Shown piece by piece: positions 1 to 8,990 of a stretch of 64,000 nucleotides of DNA. Source of the DNA: Oscillospiraceae bacterium (lineage in GTDB: Bacteria; Bacillota; Clostridia; Oscillospirales; Ruminococcaceae). How positions within the stretch are numbered: position 1 is the first letter of the stretch; each line of letters starts with the position of its first letter. The DNA lies in the NCBI GenBank assembly GCA_017521325.1, contig JAFXCV010000068.1, positions 1 through 64,000 on the forward strand, written 5' to 3'. Made by a program: the position numbers and the translations under genes. The notes under the pieces are model-generated. The model was not told the DNA's origin. It was given only the letters and a program-made list of their open reading frames with translations, and made no database searches.

Positions 1-2
1 AC

Positions 3-2933
3 AGCATGAAGGTATACAGTGCGGAAGATGAAACCTTCCACCTGAACCTGCTGTGCATTGATGACGCTACAGGTGAAGAAACCGTAGTGGAGCTTGACAG
101 CGCAGCTGTCAAGGGAGGCGAGTGGACAGAACTTTCCGCAGTTTACACCGCACCGAAGGACAGCTACGAGTTCCGTCTGACACTGACGACGGACAGCACC
201 AATGACTTTGCTTTTGACGAAGTGAAGATCACAACAGAGGAAACAAAGGCAGTCAATGCAGTATATGCTGCATCCGCTGACCAGGGTCTGAAGGATGCAT
301 TTGCAAACTACTTCAGAGTCGGCAACATTCTCAACGGCTATACCGTAAAGAATTCCGGCATCACATCCATGATCATCAAGAACTACAACAGCCTTGAGTG
401 TGAGAATGAGACAAAGCCGGACGCAACACTGGTTCGCAACGGCAGCACCAACACCGATATCAAGGTAACACTGAACGGCGCAGCAGCAATTATCGACTTC
501 TGTATCAAGAACAAGATTCCGCTGAGAGGCCATGCACTGGTATGGCACAGCCAGACACCGCAGTGGTTCTTCAAGGATAATTTCCAGGACGGCGGCAACT
601 GGGTAAACAGCAGCACCATGGACCAGAGACTTGAGAGCTACATCAAGAATTTGTTCGCACTGTACCAGAGCCAGTATCCGAGCCTGAACCTGTACGCATA
701 TGACGTATGTAACGAAGTAGTCAGCGACGACTCCAACAGAACCGCAAACAACGGCGGCGCAAGAGTTCCGGGCTACGGCAACGGTCAGTCGCCGTGGGTA
801 CAGGTATACGGCAGCAACGCATTCGTAGAGAAGGCGTTCACCTATGCAAGAAAGTATGCTCCCAAGACATGTAAGCTGTTCTACAACGACTACAATGAGT
901 ATTGGGATCACAAGAGAGACTGCATCTACAATATGTGTAAGAACCTGTACCAGAAGGGCATTCTGGACGGTGTGGGCATGCAGTCCCATATCAATTCTGA
1001 TGCAAACGGCTTTACAGGTGTACAGACCTATAAGACAGCAATGCAGAAGTATGCAAGCATCGGCTGTGAAGTACAGGTAACCGAGCTTGACATCAGCACG
1101 GAGAAAGGTAAGTTCAGCGCACAGCAGCAGGCTGACAAGTACAAGGCAGTATTCCAGGCAGCTATGGATGTTAACACAGGCAACTATGGCGGCAAGGTAA
1201 CTGCAGTCTGCATCTGGGGTCCGAACGACGGAAACACCTGGATCGGCGGCGAGAATACTCCTCTGCTGCATGACAGCAACAACCAGCCGAAGGCAGCATA
1301 CAATGCGCTGATGGGAATGGTTCCGGAGTCCAACTGGGGCGATCCGATGAATCCTGCATACAGCGAAGGCTATGTAGAACCCGGTCCGATTGAACCCGAT
1401 GCAAATGGCTGGTACTATCACAGCACCTATGAAGGCGATATGGACAGTTGGGGCGGCAGAGGTTCCGCAACTGTTATGACAAGTGGTTCTGTTGCATACA
1501 AGGGAAGCGAATCACTGCTCGTTCAGGATAGAGAAGCTGCATGGAACGGTGCAACAAGATCCCTCAATCCCAGAGCATTTGAGCCTGGTAAGGAATACAG
1601 CTTCAGTGCAAATGTATTGTATAAGGACGGCAGTGCATCTGATACCTTCTACATGAAGTTACAGTATACCGATGCAAACGGCGAAACAATGTATGATTCC
1701 ATCGCAGAAGGTTCTACTGTAAAGGGTGAGTGGGTACAGCTGGCAAATACCAACTATAAGATTCCTGCAGACGCAACTGATATGCAGATCTATATCGAAA
1801 CCGCAGAAAGTACAAATAACTTCTATGTTGATGAAGCAATTGGTGCTGTAGCTGGTACAAAGATTGAAGGTCCCGGACCTGGCGTTAAGCTGATCAAGGG
1901 CGACGTTGACTTCAGCGGCTCCATTACTGCATTTGACCTTGCTGCAGCAAAGAAGGCTCTTGCAAAAGGAAGCTTTGCAAAGGAAATTGCATCCGTTGCA
2001 GCAGATATTGACGAGAACGGTACAGTTGAAGTAGTTGACATCGTTCAGCTCGCACAGTTTGTAATGGGCAAGATCGATACATTCACAATCGCTGAAAAGC
2101 CCACAGAACCTGAGCCCGAAAAGACTCCGTTCAATTACAATGCAAACCTCCAGTTCAAGGAGGCACCTGGCGATTACGTCAATAAGGATTGTCCTCAGGC
2201 TGGTAGAGTTATCAATGAAACCTATAATGGTATCAATGGTTCCAACAAGCTGAACGTATATCTGCCTTATGGCTATGACGAAAACAAGCAGTACAACATT
2301 TTCTATCTGATGCATGGCGGTGGCGAGAACGAAAACACAATCTTTAGTAATGACGTAAATCTCGACCGTATGCTCGACTGGATGATCATGAACGGTGAAC
2401 TCGAGCCGATGATCGTAGTTACTCCTACCTTCAATAAGTGCGAAGCAGCAACATTCTATAAGGAACTGCGAGCAAGCGTTATTCCGTTTGTTGAGGGCAA
2501 GTATTCCACATATGCAAAGTCTACATCTGAAGCTGACATCATTGCATCCAGAATGCATCGTGCATACGGCGGCTTCTCCATGGGATCTCTGTCCACATGG
2601 TGCGTTGGTAACCACGCTCTCGACCTCGTTGGCTATCTGATGCCTCTCTCCGGCGATAACTGGGAGGGCGTTGGTTCTCTGACAAAGGAGATCGACCGTC
2701 TGGGTTATAGTAAGGATCAGTATTTCATTATGTGCGCTACCGGTTCTGAGGACATTGCTTACGGCAATATGAATCCGCAGATGGACGCAATGAAGAATGA
2801 CAGCCACTTCACTTATACCAGTGACTTCTCCAAGGGTAACTTCTACTACATGGTAGCACCCGGTAAGACACATTGGTGGGGCTTTGTACGTCATTATGTA
2901 TATGACTGTCTGCCTTACTTCTTCCATGAATAA
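3..2933 (+). CDS. Cellulosomal GH10 xylanase-CBM-dockerin-CE1 esterase, 5' end cut by window
   Basis: This is a secreted, multi-domain hemicellulase that should cut xylan and remove ester side groups while bound to a scaffoldin. The reading frame is open to the window edge, so the true start, signal peptide and the front of a CBM22-like module lie upstream. Numbering from the Met at base 6: CBM tail to about residue 80; GH10 domain about 85-440 with acid/base E237 (in DVCNEVV) and nucleophile E360 (in VTELDIS); a second CBM22-like module about 470-620; a type I dockerin about 630-695 with two Ca-binding repeats (first at D633); and a C-terminal CE1-type esterase about 715-975 with nucleophile S858 in GFSMGS and catalytic H956. 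The dockerin sits between two enzymes rather than at an end. Whether the esterase releases ferulate or acetate cannot be told from sequence. The domain calls are firm. Confidence 0.93.
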   Translation, partial: SMKVYSAEDETFHLNLLCIDDATGEETVVELDSAAVKGGEWTELSAVYTAPKDSYEFRLTLTTDSTNDFAFDEVKITTEETKAVNAVYAASADQGLKDAFANYFRVGNILNGYTVKNSGITSMIIKNYNSLECENETKPDATLVRNGSTNTDIKVTLNGAAAIIDFCIKNKIPLRGHALVWHSQTPQWFFKDNFQDGGNWVNSSTMDQRLESYIKNLFALYQSQYPSLNLYAYDVCNEVVSDDSNRTANNGGARVPGYGNGQSPWVQVYGSNAFVEKAFTYARKYAPKTCKLFYNDYNEYWDHKRDCIYNMCKNLYQKGILDGVGMQSHINSDANGFTGVQTYKTAMQKYASIGCEVQVTELDISTEKGKFSAQQQADKYKAVFQAAMDVNTGNYGGKVTAVCIWGPNDGNTWIGGENTPLLHDSNNQPKAAYNALMGMVPESNWGDPMNPAYSEGYVEPGPIEPDANGWYYHSTYEGDMDSWGGRGSATVMTSGSVAYKGSESLLVQDREAAWNGATRSLNPRAFEPGKEYSFSANVLYKDGSASDTFYMKLQYTDANGETMYDSIAEGSTVKGEWVQLANTNYKIPADATDMQIYIETAESTNNFYVDEAIGAVAGTKIEGPGPGVKLIKGDVDFSGSITAFDLAAAKKALAKGSFAKEIASVAADIDENGTVEVVDIVQLAQFVMGKIDTFTIAEKPTEPEPEKTPFNYNANLQFKEAPGDYVNKDCPQAGRVINETYNGINGSNKLNVYLPYGYDENKQYNIFYLMHGGGENENTIFSNDVNLDRMLDWMIMNGELEPMIVVTPTFNKCEAATFYKELRASVIPFVEGKYSTYAKSTSEADIIASRMHRAYGGFSMGSLSTWCVGNHALDLVGYLMPLSGDNWEGVGSLTKEIDRLGYSKDQYFIMCATGSEDIAYGNMNPQMDAMKNDSHFTYTSDFSKGNFYYMVAPGKTHWWGFVRHYVYDCLPYFFHE

Positions 2934-2961
2934 TTTCACGGAAATCAAATGTTAATTATGA

Positions 2962-2990
2962 AGTCCCCGCTTTGAAGCGGGGACTTTGTT
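2962..2990 (+). terminator. Terminator after xylanase gene
   Basis: An 11-bp GC-rich hairpin (2962-2972 with 2974-2984, TGA-type loop) starts 28 bases after the stop codon and is followed by a short T-run. Confidence 0.8.
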
Positions 2991-3006
2991 TTCAAACTAT
3001 AAAGAT

Positions 3007-3031
3007 AGCCCGTGCAGATGCACGGGCTTTT
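3007..3031. terminator. Second, bidirectional hairpin between convergent genes
   Basis: AGCCCGTGCA pairs perfectly with TGCACGGGCT (3007-3016 and 3019-3028) and is followed by TTTTC on the plus strand. It lies 23 bases beyond the stop of the minus-strand Dabb gene, so it may serve both directions. Confidence 0.65.
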
Positions 3032-3053
3032 CGTAGTATTCGGTTATGTTGCC

Positions 3054-3356
3054 TTAAATCTCAAAATCCAGACAGCTTCTCAGCTGTGTGTAAGGTCTGA
3101 CATTTTCATCTGCAACCTTCACGTGAGCAGGGTGTACTGCATATGCTTTCAGTGCAGCTTCACTTTCAAAGGTGGAATCCAGCATGAGATCTGCATTTGA
3201 GCTTGCAAGTTTGCCGGTGTTCACCTTGATTTCAAGTAGTCCGGGGATTTTTCCCTGAAGTCCTTCGAGAGCAGTTTTGATTTCTTCTTTGATTTTGATC
3301 TTTTCGTTTTCAGAATACTCGTCCTTCAATGTCCACAGAATGATGTGTTTAACCAT
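3054..3356 (-). CDS. Dabb (stress-responsive A/B barrel) domain protein
   Basis: A 100-residue protein beginning MVKHIILWTLKDE, which is the typical opening of stress-responsive alpha/beta barrel (Dabb) proteins. These are small dimeric ferredoxin-like proteins, mostly of unknown function, some of which act as small-molecule cyclases or cleaving enzymes. The start is set by AGGAGG at 3368-3363, six bases before the ATG at 3356; an open frame extends further upstream but without a ribosome site. It lies just downstream of the broken serine hydrolase on the same strand, 16 bases from its end, so the two may be co-transcribed. No catalytic residue can be assigned. The family call is good; the biological role is unknown. 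Confidence 0.8.
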   Translation of the reverse strand: MVKHIILWTLKDEYSENEKIKIKEEIKTALEGLQGKIPGLLEIKVNTGKLASSNADLMLDSTFESEAALKAYAVHPAHVKVADENVRPYTQLRSCLDFEI

Positions 3357-3372
3357 AGTATACCTCCTAAAA

Positions 3373-4452
3373 TTAACAGCCCCAGAAATTGTAAAGCTCG
3401 AAGAAGAATGTGAATCCGTAAACAAACAATCCGTAAAGTGAGAAGAGCACTTGCTGTATCACTGTAAACACTTTCTTTTCCTTTTCAGAGAATGTTGATT
3501 TGAGTAATACAAGTGAAGACGCAAGGCAAAACAGTGCAAGAGCAGCTTCAATAATGCAGAAAACACGGTTGTTTGACGGCGTAATCGGAAAACATCCCAG
3601 TATCAGATACAACAGAAATGCAATTACAGAAAGTGAACCAAAGATCTGAATTGTGGGGAGAAGTTTGGATTTCTTACGTCGTTTGTCCTTTTTTACAAGG
3701 AAAATAATGAATGATACAATGAGTGTGATGATGCAAATCGGAGCCATGACTGCATAAATGATAATGGCTGCAAGCTTTAAATAAAAATGATCGTCTCTTA
3801 CAAGATCCATTCCAGCAATATGCATGGTCATTTTACCATCCGCACCCATATCGCTGCAAACAAGTGTGGTCTGTCCTTCTCCATCGTCAAACAAATACTG
3901 ATGATTACCGATTCTTGTAAGTGTTGCGGATGCAACTGCGTATACATCCTCGTCCTTTGTGCTTTTCACAGGGAAGAAGCTCAGATAGGTGAGTAGCTTG
4001 GGGAATCCTTTGCGGAATCCTCTGGTGTAGATATAAGCACCGCTTACATCCTCACGTTCTGTGATTTCTGTGTTCTGGAAGCTTTTGTTGTCAGCGGGAT
4101 TACCAAATATCAGTGAGGGAATTCCGCCGCAGAACGTGGATTCACCGATTTCATTTGTGAGAACTGCAACGCCCACACGGCTCTCGGTATCAAAAACAAG
4201 ATTTGCAGAGCATGCATTTGTGTTGCCGTTGTGTCCGAGTGTATCTACTGCATACTGTGATGCCCATAAGCCGTGACAGTTGTTCGGAATATCAGTATCC
4301 CCTAAGAAAGACGTGACTTCCAGCATCTTCTCAAGTGTTTCCTGCTTGTGGAATAAAGGTGTATTGTCCGATACAAAAGCCTTGCCGAAGGTTGCCATAT
4401 CTTCGAGCGTGCCTGTTGCAGAACCTGCCGGATACAGAAGAATGTAGCTCAT
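3373..4452 (-). pseudogene. C-terminal half of frameshifted serine hydrolase, with membrane domain
   Basis: This reading frame holds the second half of a beta-lactamase-fold (class C/PBP-like) serine hydrolase, starting at MSYILLYPAGSATGTL and containing the HNGNT motif that supplies the third active-site element. From about residue 205 it continues into four or so hydrophobic segments, with a basic cytoplasmic loop (KKDKRRKKSK), so the intact protein would be an extracytoplasmic hydrolase anchored by a C-terminal membrane domain. It overlaps the N-terminal half by ATGA (4452-4449). The two halves join naturally if one base is added at that point. No separate ribosome site suited to this start is obvious. 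It may be a real inactivating mutation, a sequence error, or translational coupling; I favour one of the first two. Confidence 0.7.
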
Positions 4453-5234
4453 CTCTGTCCGAGGGCACGATCCATGCTTTCGCTTTTCATGTAGGAAGAT
4501 AGTTTTTCACGCTGTTCTCTAACCCACATGTTGTCCCTGTAGTCTGCTGCAACGGAGGTATGTTCCATACCAAGAGGATCAAGAATATGTTCATGTACAT
4601 ACTCTGCGTAATCCTGACCGCTGACGTACTGCACGATATACCCTGCAAGTGCAGCTCCCCAGTTGGAATATGCCGTCACCTCTCCGGGTGCATAAACCTG
4701 CGCAGGCTCCGTATTCTTAAGCGCATATTCCAGTGGAACAAGCTCTGCTTCATCTGCCACTTCCAGTGAACAGATCGTTTCCTGCCAGCCCGCCGTGTGG
4801 TTCATCAGATCAATCAATGTGATCGGATCTGTGTAGGCAGTTTTGGTCAGAAATCCTGCCGGAAGATAGGTTCTGATATCTGCATCAAGTTTGACAAAGT
4901 CCTGCTCGTACAGCTGCATGATGCTTACCCATACAAAGAGCTTCGAAACGCTGCCCCATTCATAAACGGTGTTTTGATCCGACAGCATCTCATTTTCTTT
5001 ATTTGCGTATCCGAAATATCCTTCATAAAGTGTCGTTTGGTCACAAAAAACAGCAGTCTGTATTGATGCAAGCTCGTCCTCATTTTCCTGAACAAAAGTT
5101 TCGATATCATTTCCAACATCGCTAAAGGATAGTCCTGAGGGTGTCTGTTTTTCTGCTGCATGAACAGGTGTGGCAAGAACAGCGGCAGCAAAAATAGATG
5201 AAAGCAGGAAGCAGGAAATTCGTTTAAATAACAT
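4449..5234 (-). pseudogene. N-terminal half of frameshifted beta-lactamase-family serine hydrolase
   Basis: A 261-residue fragment that opens with a Sec signal peptide (MLFKRISCFLLSS through PVHAA) and carries the beta-lactamase/PBP active-site SxxK motif as S95-V-S-K98 and a Tyr-Ser-Asn element (AYSNWG). Such proteins are extracellular esterases, peptidases or D-Ala-D-Ala carboxypeptidase relatives. It stops at TGA (4451-4449) in the middle of the fold, and the next frame, which starts in the same four bases, continues it. The start at 5234 is chosen over an upstream Met because it gives a clean signal peptide and is preceded by GAAAGAAGGGA. A good sigma-A promoter lies at 5270-5298. Substrate is unknown. 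Confidence 0.75.
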
Positions 5235-5269
5235 AGTATCCCTTCTTTCAAAATTATAAATGTATAATA

Positions 5270-5298
5270 ATTTTACCATATATCATCGGAATTGTCAA
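5270..5298 (-). promoter_or_regulatory. Sigma-A promoter for serine hydrolase
   Basis: On the minus strand TTGACA (5298-5293), a 17-bp spacer and TAAAAT (5275-5270). It is back-to-back with the plus-strand promoter at 5312. Confidence 0.75.
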
Positions 5299-5311
5299 GG
5301 AATTTTGTGAT

Positions 5312-5340
5312 TTGACAAAACTGTCGCAGAATGTTATAAT
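5312..5340 (+). promoter_or_regulatory. Consensus sigma-A promoter for SpoU methylase
   Basis: TTGACA (5312-5317), exactly 17 bp, TATAAT (5335-5340): a perfect consensus, 37 bases before the start codon. Confidence 0.85.
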
Positions 5341-5377
5341 GTAACAGTATTCGACTGAAAAGAGGGGAGTCAGAATT

Positions 5378-6196
5378 ATGCCGAATATGATTGAAATAAC
5401 GGATTTAAATGCTCCGGAACTGGAGAATTATGCAAGTTTGTCCGAGGTACAGCTTCGCCGTCTGTATGAGCCTGCACCAGGAATTTTTATTGCGGAAAGT
5501 CCGAAGGTAATCACTCGTGCACTTGATGCAGGATATGAGCCTCTCTCGCTGTTGCTGGACAGGAATCAGATCACGGGTGAAACAAGTGCGCTTCTTGAAA
5601 GATGCGGTAATATCCCTGTTTATACATCCGAAAGCAGCATTCTGACAAAACTGACAGGCTTTCAGCTGACAAGGGGTGCCCTTTGCGCAATGCGCCGCCA
5701 AGTGCATCCGAATGTATTGGAGCTTTGTAAGTCTGCACAGCGTATCGCTGTTCTTGAAAATGTCGTGAATCCTACCAATGTCGGTGCGATTTTTCGTTCC
5801 GCCGCAGCCCTCGGCATGGATGCAGTCCTATTGACAACAGGGTGCAGTGATCCACTCTACCGCCGTGCTGCAAGAGTCAGCATGGGAACGGTCTTTCAGA
5901 TTCCATGGACTTATATTGAAGATATGGGTGTGCTGAAGGAAATGGGCTTCAAAACTGCTGCAATGGCACTGAGCGATAAGGCGATTTCCGTGGATGATCC
6001 TGCACTCACCGCTGCGCCGAAGCTTGCAGTCGTTCTCGGCACGGAAGGGGATGGGCTTGCACAAGCAACAATTGCACAGTGTGATTATACCGTGTGCATT
6101 CCTATGGCGCATGGTGTGGATTCATTGAATGTCGCTGCAGCAAGTGCCGTTGCATTCTGGCAGCTTTGCAAAACTAAAAATCCGCTTTGTCAATAA
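5378..6196 (+). CDS. TrmH/SpoU-family RNA 2'-O-ribose methyltransferase
   Basis: A 272-residue SAM-dependent methyltransferase predicted to methylate a ribose 2'-OH in rRNA or tRNA. An N-terminal substrate-binding domain (about 1-105) precedes a SPOUT knot domain with the three family motifs: NPTNVGAIFRSA near residue 130, LGTEGDGL near 219 and GVDSLNVAAA near 247. The length and motifs match the RlmB/TsnR-like 23S rRNA methylases, but the exact target nucleotide cannot be read from sequence. It is transcribed alone from a perfect consensus promoter and starts at ATG with GAGGGGAG ahead of it. No terminator is evident before the next gene. Confidence 0.87.
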   Translation: MPNMIEITDLNAPELENYASLSEVQLRRLYEPAPGIFIAESPKVITRALDAGYEPLSLLLDRNQITGETSALLERCGNIPVYTSESSILTKLTGFQLTRGALCAMRRQVHPNVLELCKSAQRIAVLENVVNPTNVGAIFRSAAALGMDAVLLTTGCSDPLYRRAARVSMGTVFQIPWTYIEDMGVLKEMGFKTAAMALSDKAISVDDPALTAAPKLAVVLGTEGDGLAQATIAQCDYTVCIPMAHGVDSLNVAAASAVAFWQLCKTKNPLCQ

Positions 6197-6267
6197 GCGA
6201 ATAGTCCAATTTATGACGTTCTGATTTGTTTGAATTAAACAAAATGCTGTGACAATTTTTCAAAAGC

Positions 6268-6296
6268 TTGCACTTTTATGAAAAGTATGCTATAAT
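6268..6296 (+). promoter_or_regulatory. Sigma-A promoter for EamA transporter
   Basis: TTGCAC (6268-6273), 17 bp, TATAAT (6291-6296). Confidence 0.7.
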
Positions 6297-6349
6297 AATG
6301 ATTAAGTTGTCGAATCGGTAAAAATTAGCATGAAAACGGAGAATGATCT

Positions 6350-7510
6350 ATGCAAAGAAAACTACGGGGCAGTATCATGCTTTTGATTGCCGCTCTCATC
6401 TGGGGTACGGCTTTTGTAGCGCAGAGCGAAGGAATGCGCTATGTGGAGCCGTTTACTTACAATGCCACCCGAACATTGATCGGCGGTTTTGTACTGATAC
6501 CGATTATTATGATATTTCGTAGTATCAGAAGAAAGTCAGGGCAAACAGAAAAGACTTCATTGAGAGCGACGATTACGGGCGGAATTGTCTGCGGTATCTT
6601 TCTGTTCATTGCAAGTTCCTTTCAGCAAAGCGGCATCAGTATGACAACCGCAGGAAAGGCTGGCTTTATCACGGCACTCTATATTATCATTGTGCCGCTG
6701 TTCGGACTCATTTTCCGTCGTAAGGTCAGTCCCATCCTCTGGTTATGTGTTTTGATTGCGGCTGCAGGTTTCTGGCTGCTGTGCATCAAGAAAGGCTTTA
6801 CTATTGGAAAAGGTGATCTTCTTGTGTTTTGCTGTGCAATCTTTTTTGCAATGCATATTATGTCGATCGACCATTTCAACGGAAAGCATGTGGATGCCAT
6901 GCTCATGTCCTGCATCCAATTTTTCACAGCAGGAACTCTGATGGCGATTTGTATGTTCCTATTTGAAACTCCGCAGATCGGTAATATTTTTGATGCAAAA
7001 ATCACCATTCTGTATTCCGGTTTCATGTCCAGCGGTGTTGCATTTACACTGCAGATCATCGGACAGAAGGATACAGAGCCGACTGTTGCCACACTTCTGA
7101 TGAGTTTAGAATCCGTGTTTGCTGCATTGTCCGGCTGGCTGATTTTGCATGAGGCACTGACTCTGAAGGAACTGACAGGCTGTATTCTTGTGTTTTCGGC
7201 GGTCATTCTTGCACAGCTGAAGTCATCGGGTAATTCCGCTGTTGAAGAACAGACGAAAAATTTGAAATGGAGAGGAAACTATGAAAAAACATTTGAGCAA
7301 AATCATTTTTGCACTGCTCGTTCTGGCATATCTTCTGGTATGTCTGATTGTAACCCCGATTTCCGGTGCAATCGGATCCATGTGGTCGCTCCTGCCTCCA
7401 ATTGTTGCGATCGGTCTGGCTCTGATTACAAAAGAGGTGTATTCCTCATTGTTTGCGGGAATTGTATCCGGCGGACTAATTTATGCGTTGGCGTCATCTG
7501 CGGGCTTTGA
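6350..7510 (+). CDS. EamA/DMT-family transporter with abnormal C-terminal extension
   Basis: A drug/metabolite transporter family membrane protein with about ten hydrophobic segments in two EamA repeats (the first opens LLIAALIWGTAFVAQ; the second ends LILHEALTLKELTGCILVF). Members export or import metabolites by unknown mechanisms; the substrate here cannot be inferred. The natural EamA fold ends near residue 290 (about base 7220). The open frame then runs on for roughly 95 polar, Cys-rich residues with no family resemblance, overlapping the NhaC gene by 230 bases in another frame. A stop (TAA at about 7230) exists in the neighbouring frame, so a one-base change near the end probably removed the original stop. 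Confidence 0.75.
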   Translation: MQRKLRGSIMLLIAALIWGTAFVAQSEGMRYVEPFTYNATRTLIGGFVLIPIIMIFRSIRRKSGQTEKTSLRATITGGIVCGIFLFIASSFQQSGISMTTAGKAGFITALYIIIVPLFGLIFRRKVSPILWLCVLIAAAGFWLLCIKKGFTIGKGDLLVFCCAIFFAMHIMSIDHFNGKHVDAMLMSCIQFFTAGTLMAICMFLFETPQIGNIFDAKITILYSGFMSSGVAFTLQIIGQKDTEPTVATLLMSLESVFAALSGWLILHEALTLKELTGCILVFSAVILAQLKSSGNSAVEEQTKNLKWRGNYEKTFEQNHFCTARSGISSGMSDCNPDFRCNRIHVVAPASNCCDRSGSDYKRGVFLIVCGNCIRRTNLCVGVICGL

Positions 7511-8954
7511 AGGAATGTTCAATGCAATTATGGATTCGGAAAGCGGTCTGATTGCCAATCTTTCGGATTCCTACAATGTCGGCATTCTTATTTTCCTTGT
7601 CGTGCTTGGCTGTATCGTTGTCCTGATGAATAAAGCAGGCGGCAGCCGTGCATATGGTGAATGGGCGGTCAGCCACATTAAAAGCCGTTCCGGTGCATGC
7701 CTTTCCACGTTCCTGCTCGGTGTATTGATTTTTGTGGATGACTACTTCAACTGCCTGACCGTTGGATCTGTTATGCGTCCCGTAACGGACAAGTATAAAA
7801 TTTCCCGTTCCAAGCTTGCATATCTGATTGATGCGACCGCAGCGCCGGTTTGCATTATTGCCCCCATTTCTTCTTGGGCAGCCGCAGTCAGCGGAACTGT
7901 AGAGGGAGTAAGCAACGGTATCCAGCTTTTCATCAGTACGATTCCGTTTAATCTCTACGCACTTCTGACACTACTTATGGTTGTATTCATTTCCAAGACA
8001 GGATTTGATTTTGGACCGATGAAGGTTCATGAGGAAAATGCAAAGAAGGGTGACCTCTTTACGGCACAGACCAAGAATTATGCAGATGAGGATGCTCCCG
8101 CACATACCCGTGGCAAGGTGATTGATCTGCTTCTTCCTGTGCTGATTCTGATCGTTTTCTGCGTACTGGGTATGCTTTATACCGGTGGACTCTTCAGCGG
8201 TACAAACTTTATTGATGCTTTTTCAAATTGTGATGCATCCTATGGTCTTTCCCTCGGCTCCTTGGCAGCGTTGATTATCATTATCGGTTATTTCCTCTGC
8301 CGTCGAGTTTTGAGTTTTACTGAATGCATGGATTCCATCGCAGCAGGTTTTAAGCAGATGGTACCTGCAATTCTGATTCTCACTTTTGCATGGACACTCA
8401 AATCCATGACCGGTCTTCTGGAAGCAGGTACATTCGTTTCCGGTCTTGTTGAGAGTGCAACTGCAATTCAGATTCTCCTGCCTCTGATTCTCTTTGTTGT
8501 AGCAGTTGGTCTGTCATTTGCAACAGGTACCTCCTGGGGTACGTTTGGCATTCTGATTCCCATTGTTACCAGCGTGTTTGAAGCACAGCTTGTTGGCGTG
8601 TCCGATACAAGCGGCATTCCCACAATGGTAACTATCTGCATGTCTGCATGCCTTGCAGGCGCAGTGTGCGGTGATCATTGTTCTCCGATTTCCGATACGA
8701 CCATCATGGCATCCACCGGTGCGCAGTGTGACCATGTCAGCCATGTATCCACACAGCTTCCATATGTGCTGCTTGTTGCTGCTGTCTGCGCAGTAGGGTA
8801 TTTGTTTTCCGGTGTTGTCCAGAGATTTGTAACGGATTACTTCTTAAGCATTCTGATTATTCTGGGTTCATCCCTTGTCTTGATGCTGCTTGTTTTGTTC
8901 CTGATGAAAATGTTCATGAGTGGTGCTCCTAAGAAAGCAGAAAAGGCTAAATAA
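7281..8954 (+). CDS. nhaC: NhaC-family Na+/H+ antiporter
   Basis: A 557-residue polytopic membrane protein of the NhaC ion-transporter family, which exchanges cytoplasmic sodium for protons and supports pH and sodium homeostasis. Family landmarks are VDDYFNCLTVGSVMRPV, the IDATAAPVCIIAPISSW segment and, in the C-terminal repeat, GTSWGTFGI and GDHCSPISDTT. About a dozen membrane segments are visible. The start at 7281 has GGAGAGG six bases upstream, and lies inside the run-on tail of the EamA frame, so the two genes are probably one transcript. A strong terminator follows. Some NhaC-family proteins are amino-acid/ion exchangers (malate-lactate, Tyr-tyramine), so substrate is likely but not certain. 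Confidence 0.85.
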   Translation: MKKHLSKIIFALLVLAYLLVCLIVTPISGAIGSMWSLLPPIVAIGLALITKEVYSSLFAGIVSGGLIYALASSAGFEGMFNAIMDSESGLIANLSDSYNVGILIFLVVLGCIVVLMNKAGGSRAYGEWAVSHIKSRSGACLSTFLLGVLIFVDDYFNCLTVGSVMRPVTDKYKISRSKLAYLIDATAAPVCIIAPISSWAAAVSGTVEGVSNGIQLFISTIPFNLYALLTLLMVVFISKTGFDFGPMKVHEENAKKGDLFTAQTKNYADEDAPAHTRGKVIDLLLPVLILIVFCVLGMLYTGGLFSGTNFIDAFSNCDASYGLSLGSLAALIIIIGYFLCRRVLSFTECMDSIAAGFKQMVPAILILTFAWTLKSMTGLLEAGTFVSGLVESATAIQILLPLILFVVAVGLSFATGTSWGTFGILIPIVTSVFEAQLVGVSDTSGIPTMVTICMSACLAGAVCGDHCSPISDTTIMASTGAQCDHVSHVSTQLPYVLLVAAVCAVGYLFSGVVQRFVTDYFLSILIILGSSLVLMLLVLFLMKMFMSGAPKKAEKAK

Positions 8955-8960
8955 AATAAA

Positions 8961-8990
8961 AACAGCCCTTTGTAAAAGGGCTGTTTTTTA
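8961..8990. terminator. Bidirectional terminator between nhaC and phosphatase
   Basis: AACAGCCCTTT (8961-8971) pairs with AAAGGGCTGTT (8975-8985) around a GTA loop, with T-runs on both strands. It directly abuts the stop of the minus-strand gene. Confidence 0.85.

Noticed and set aside
1659..2948. 429-codon minus-strand frame opposite the xylanase-esterase
   Set aside because: Shadow frame; no ribosome site, and catalytic residues are clear on the other strand.
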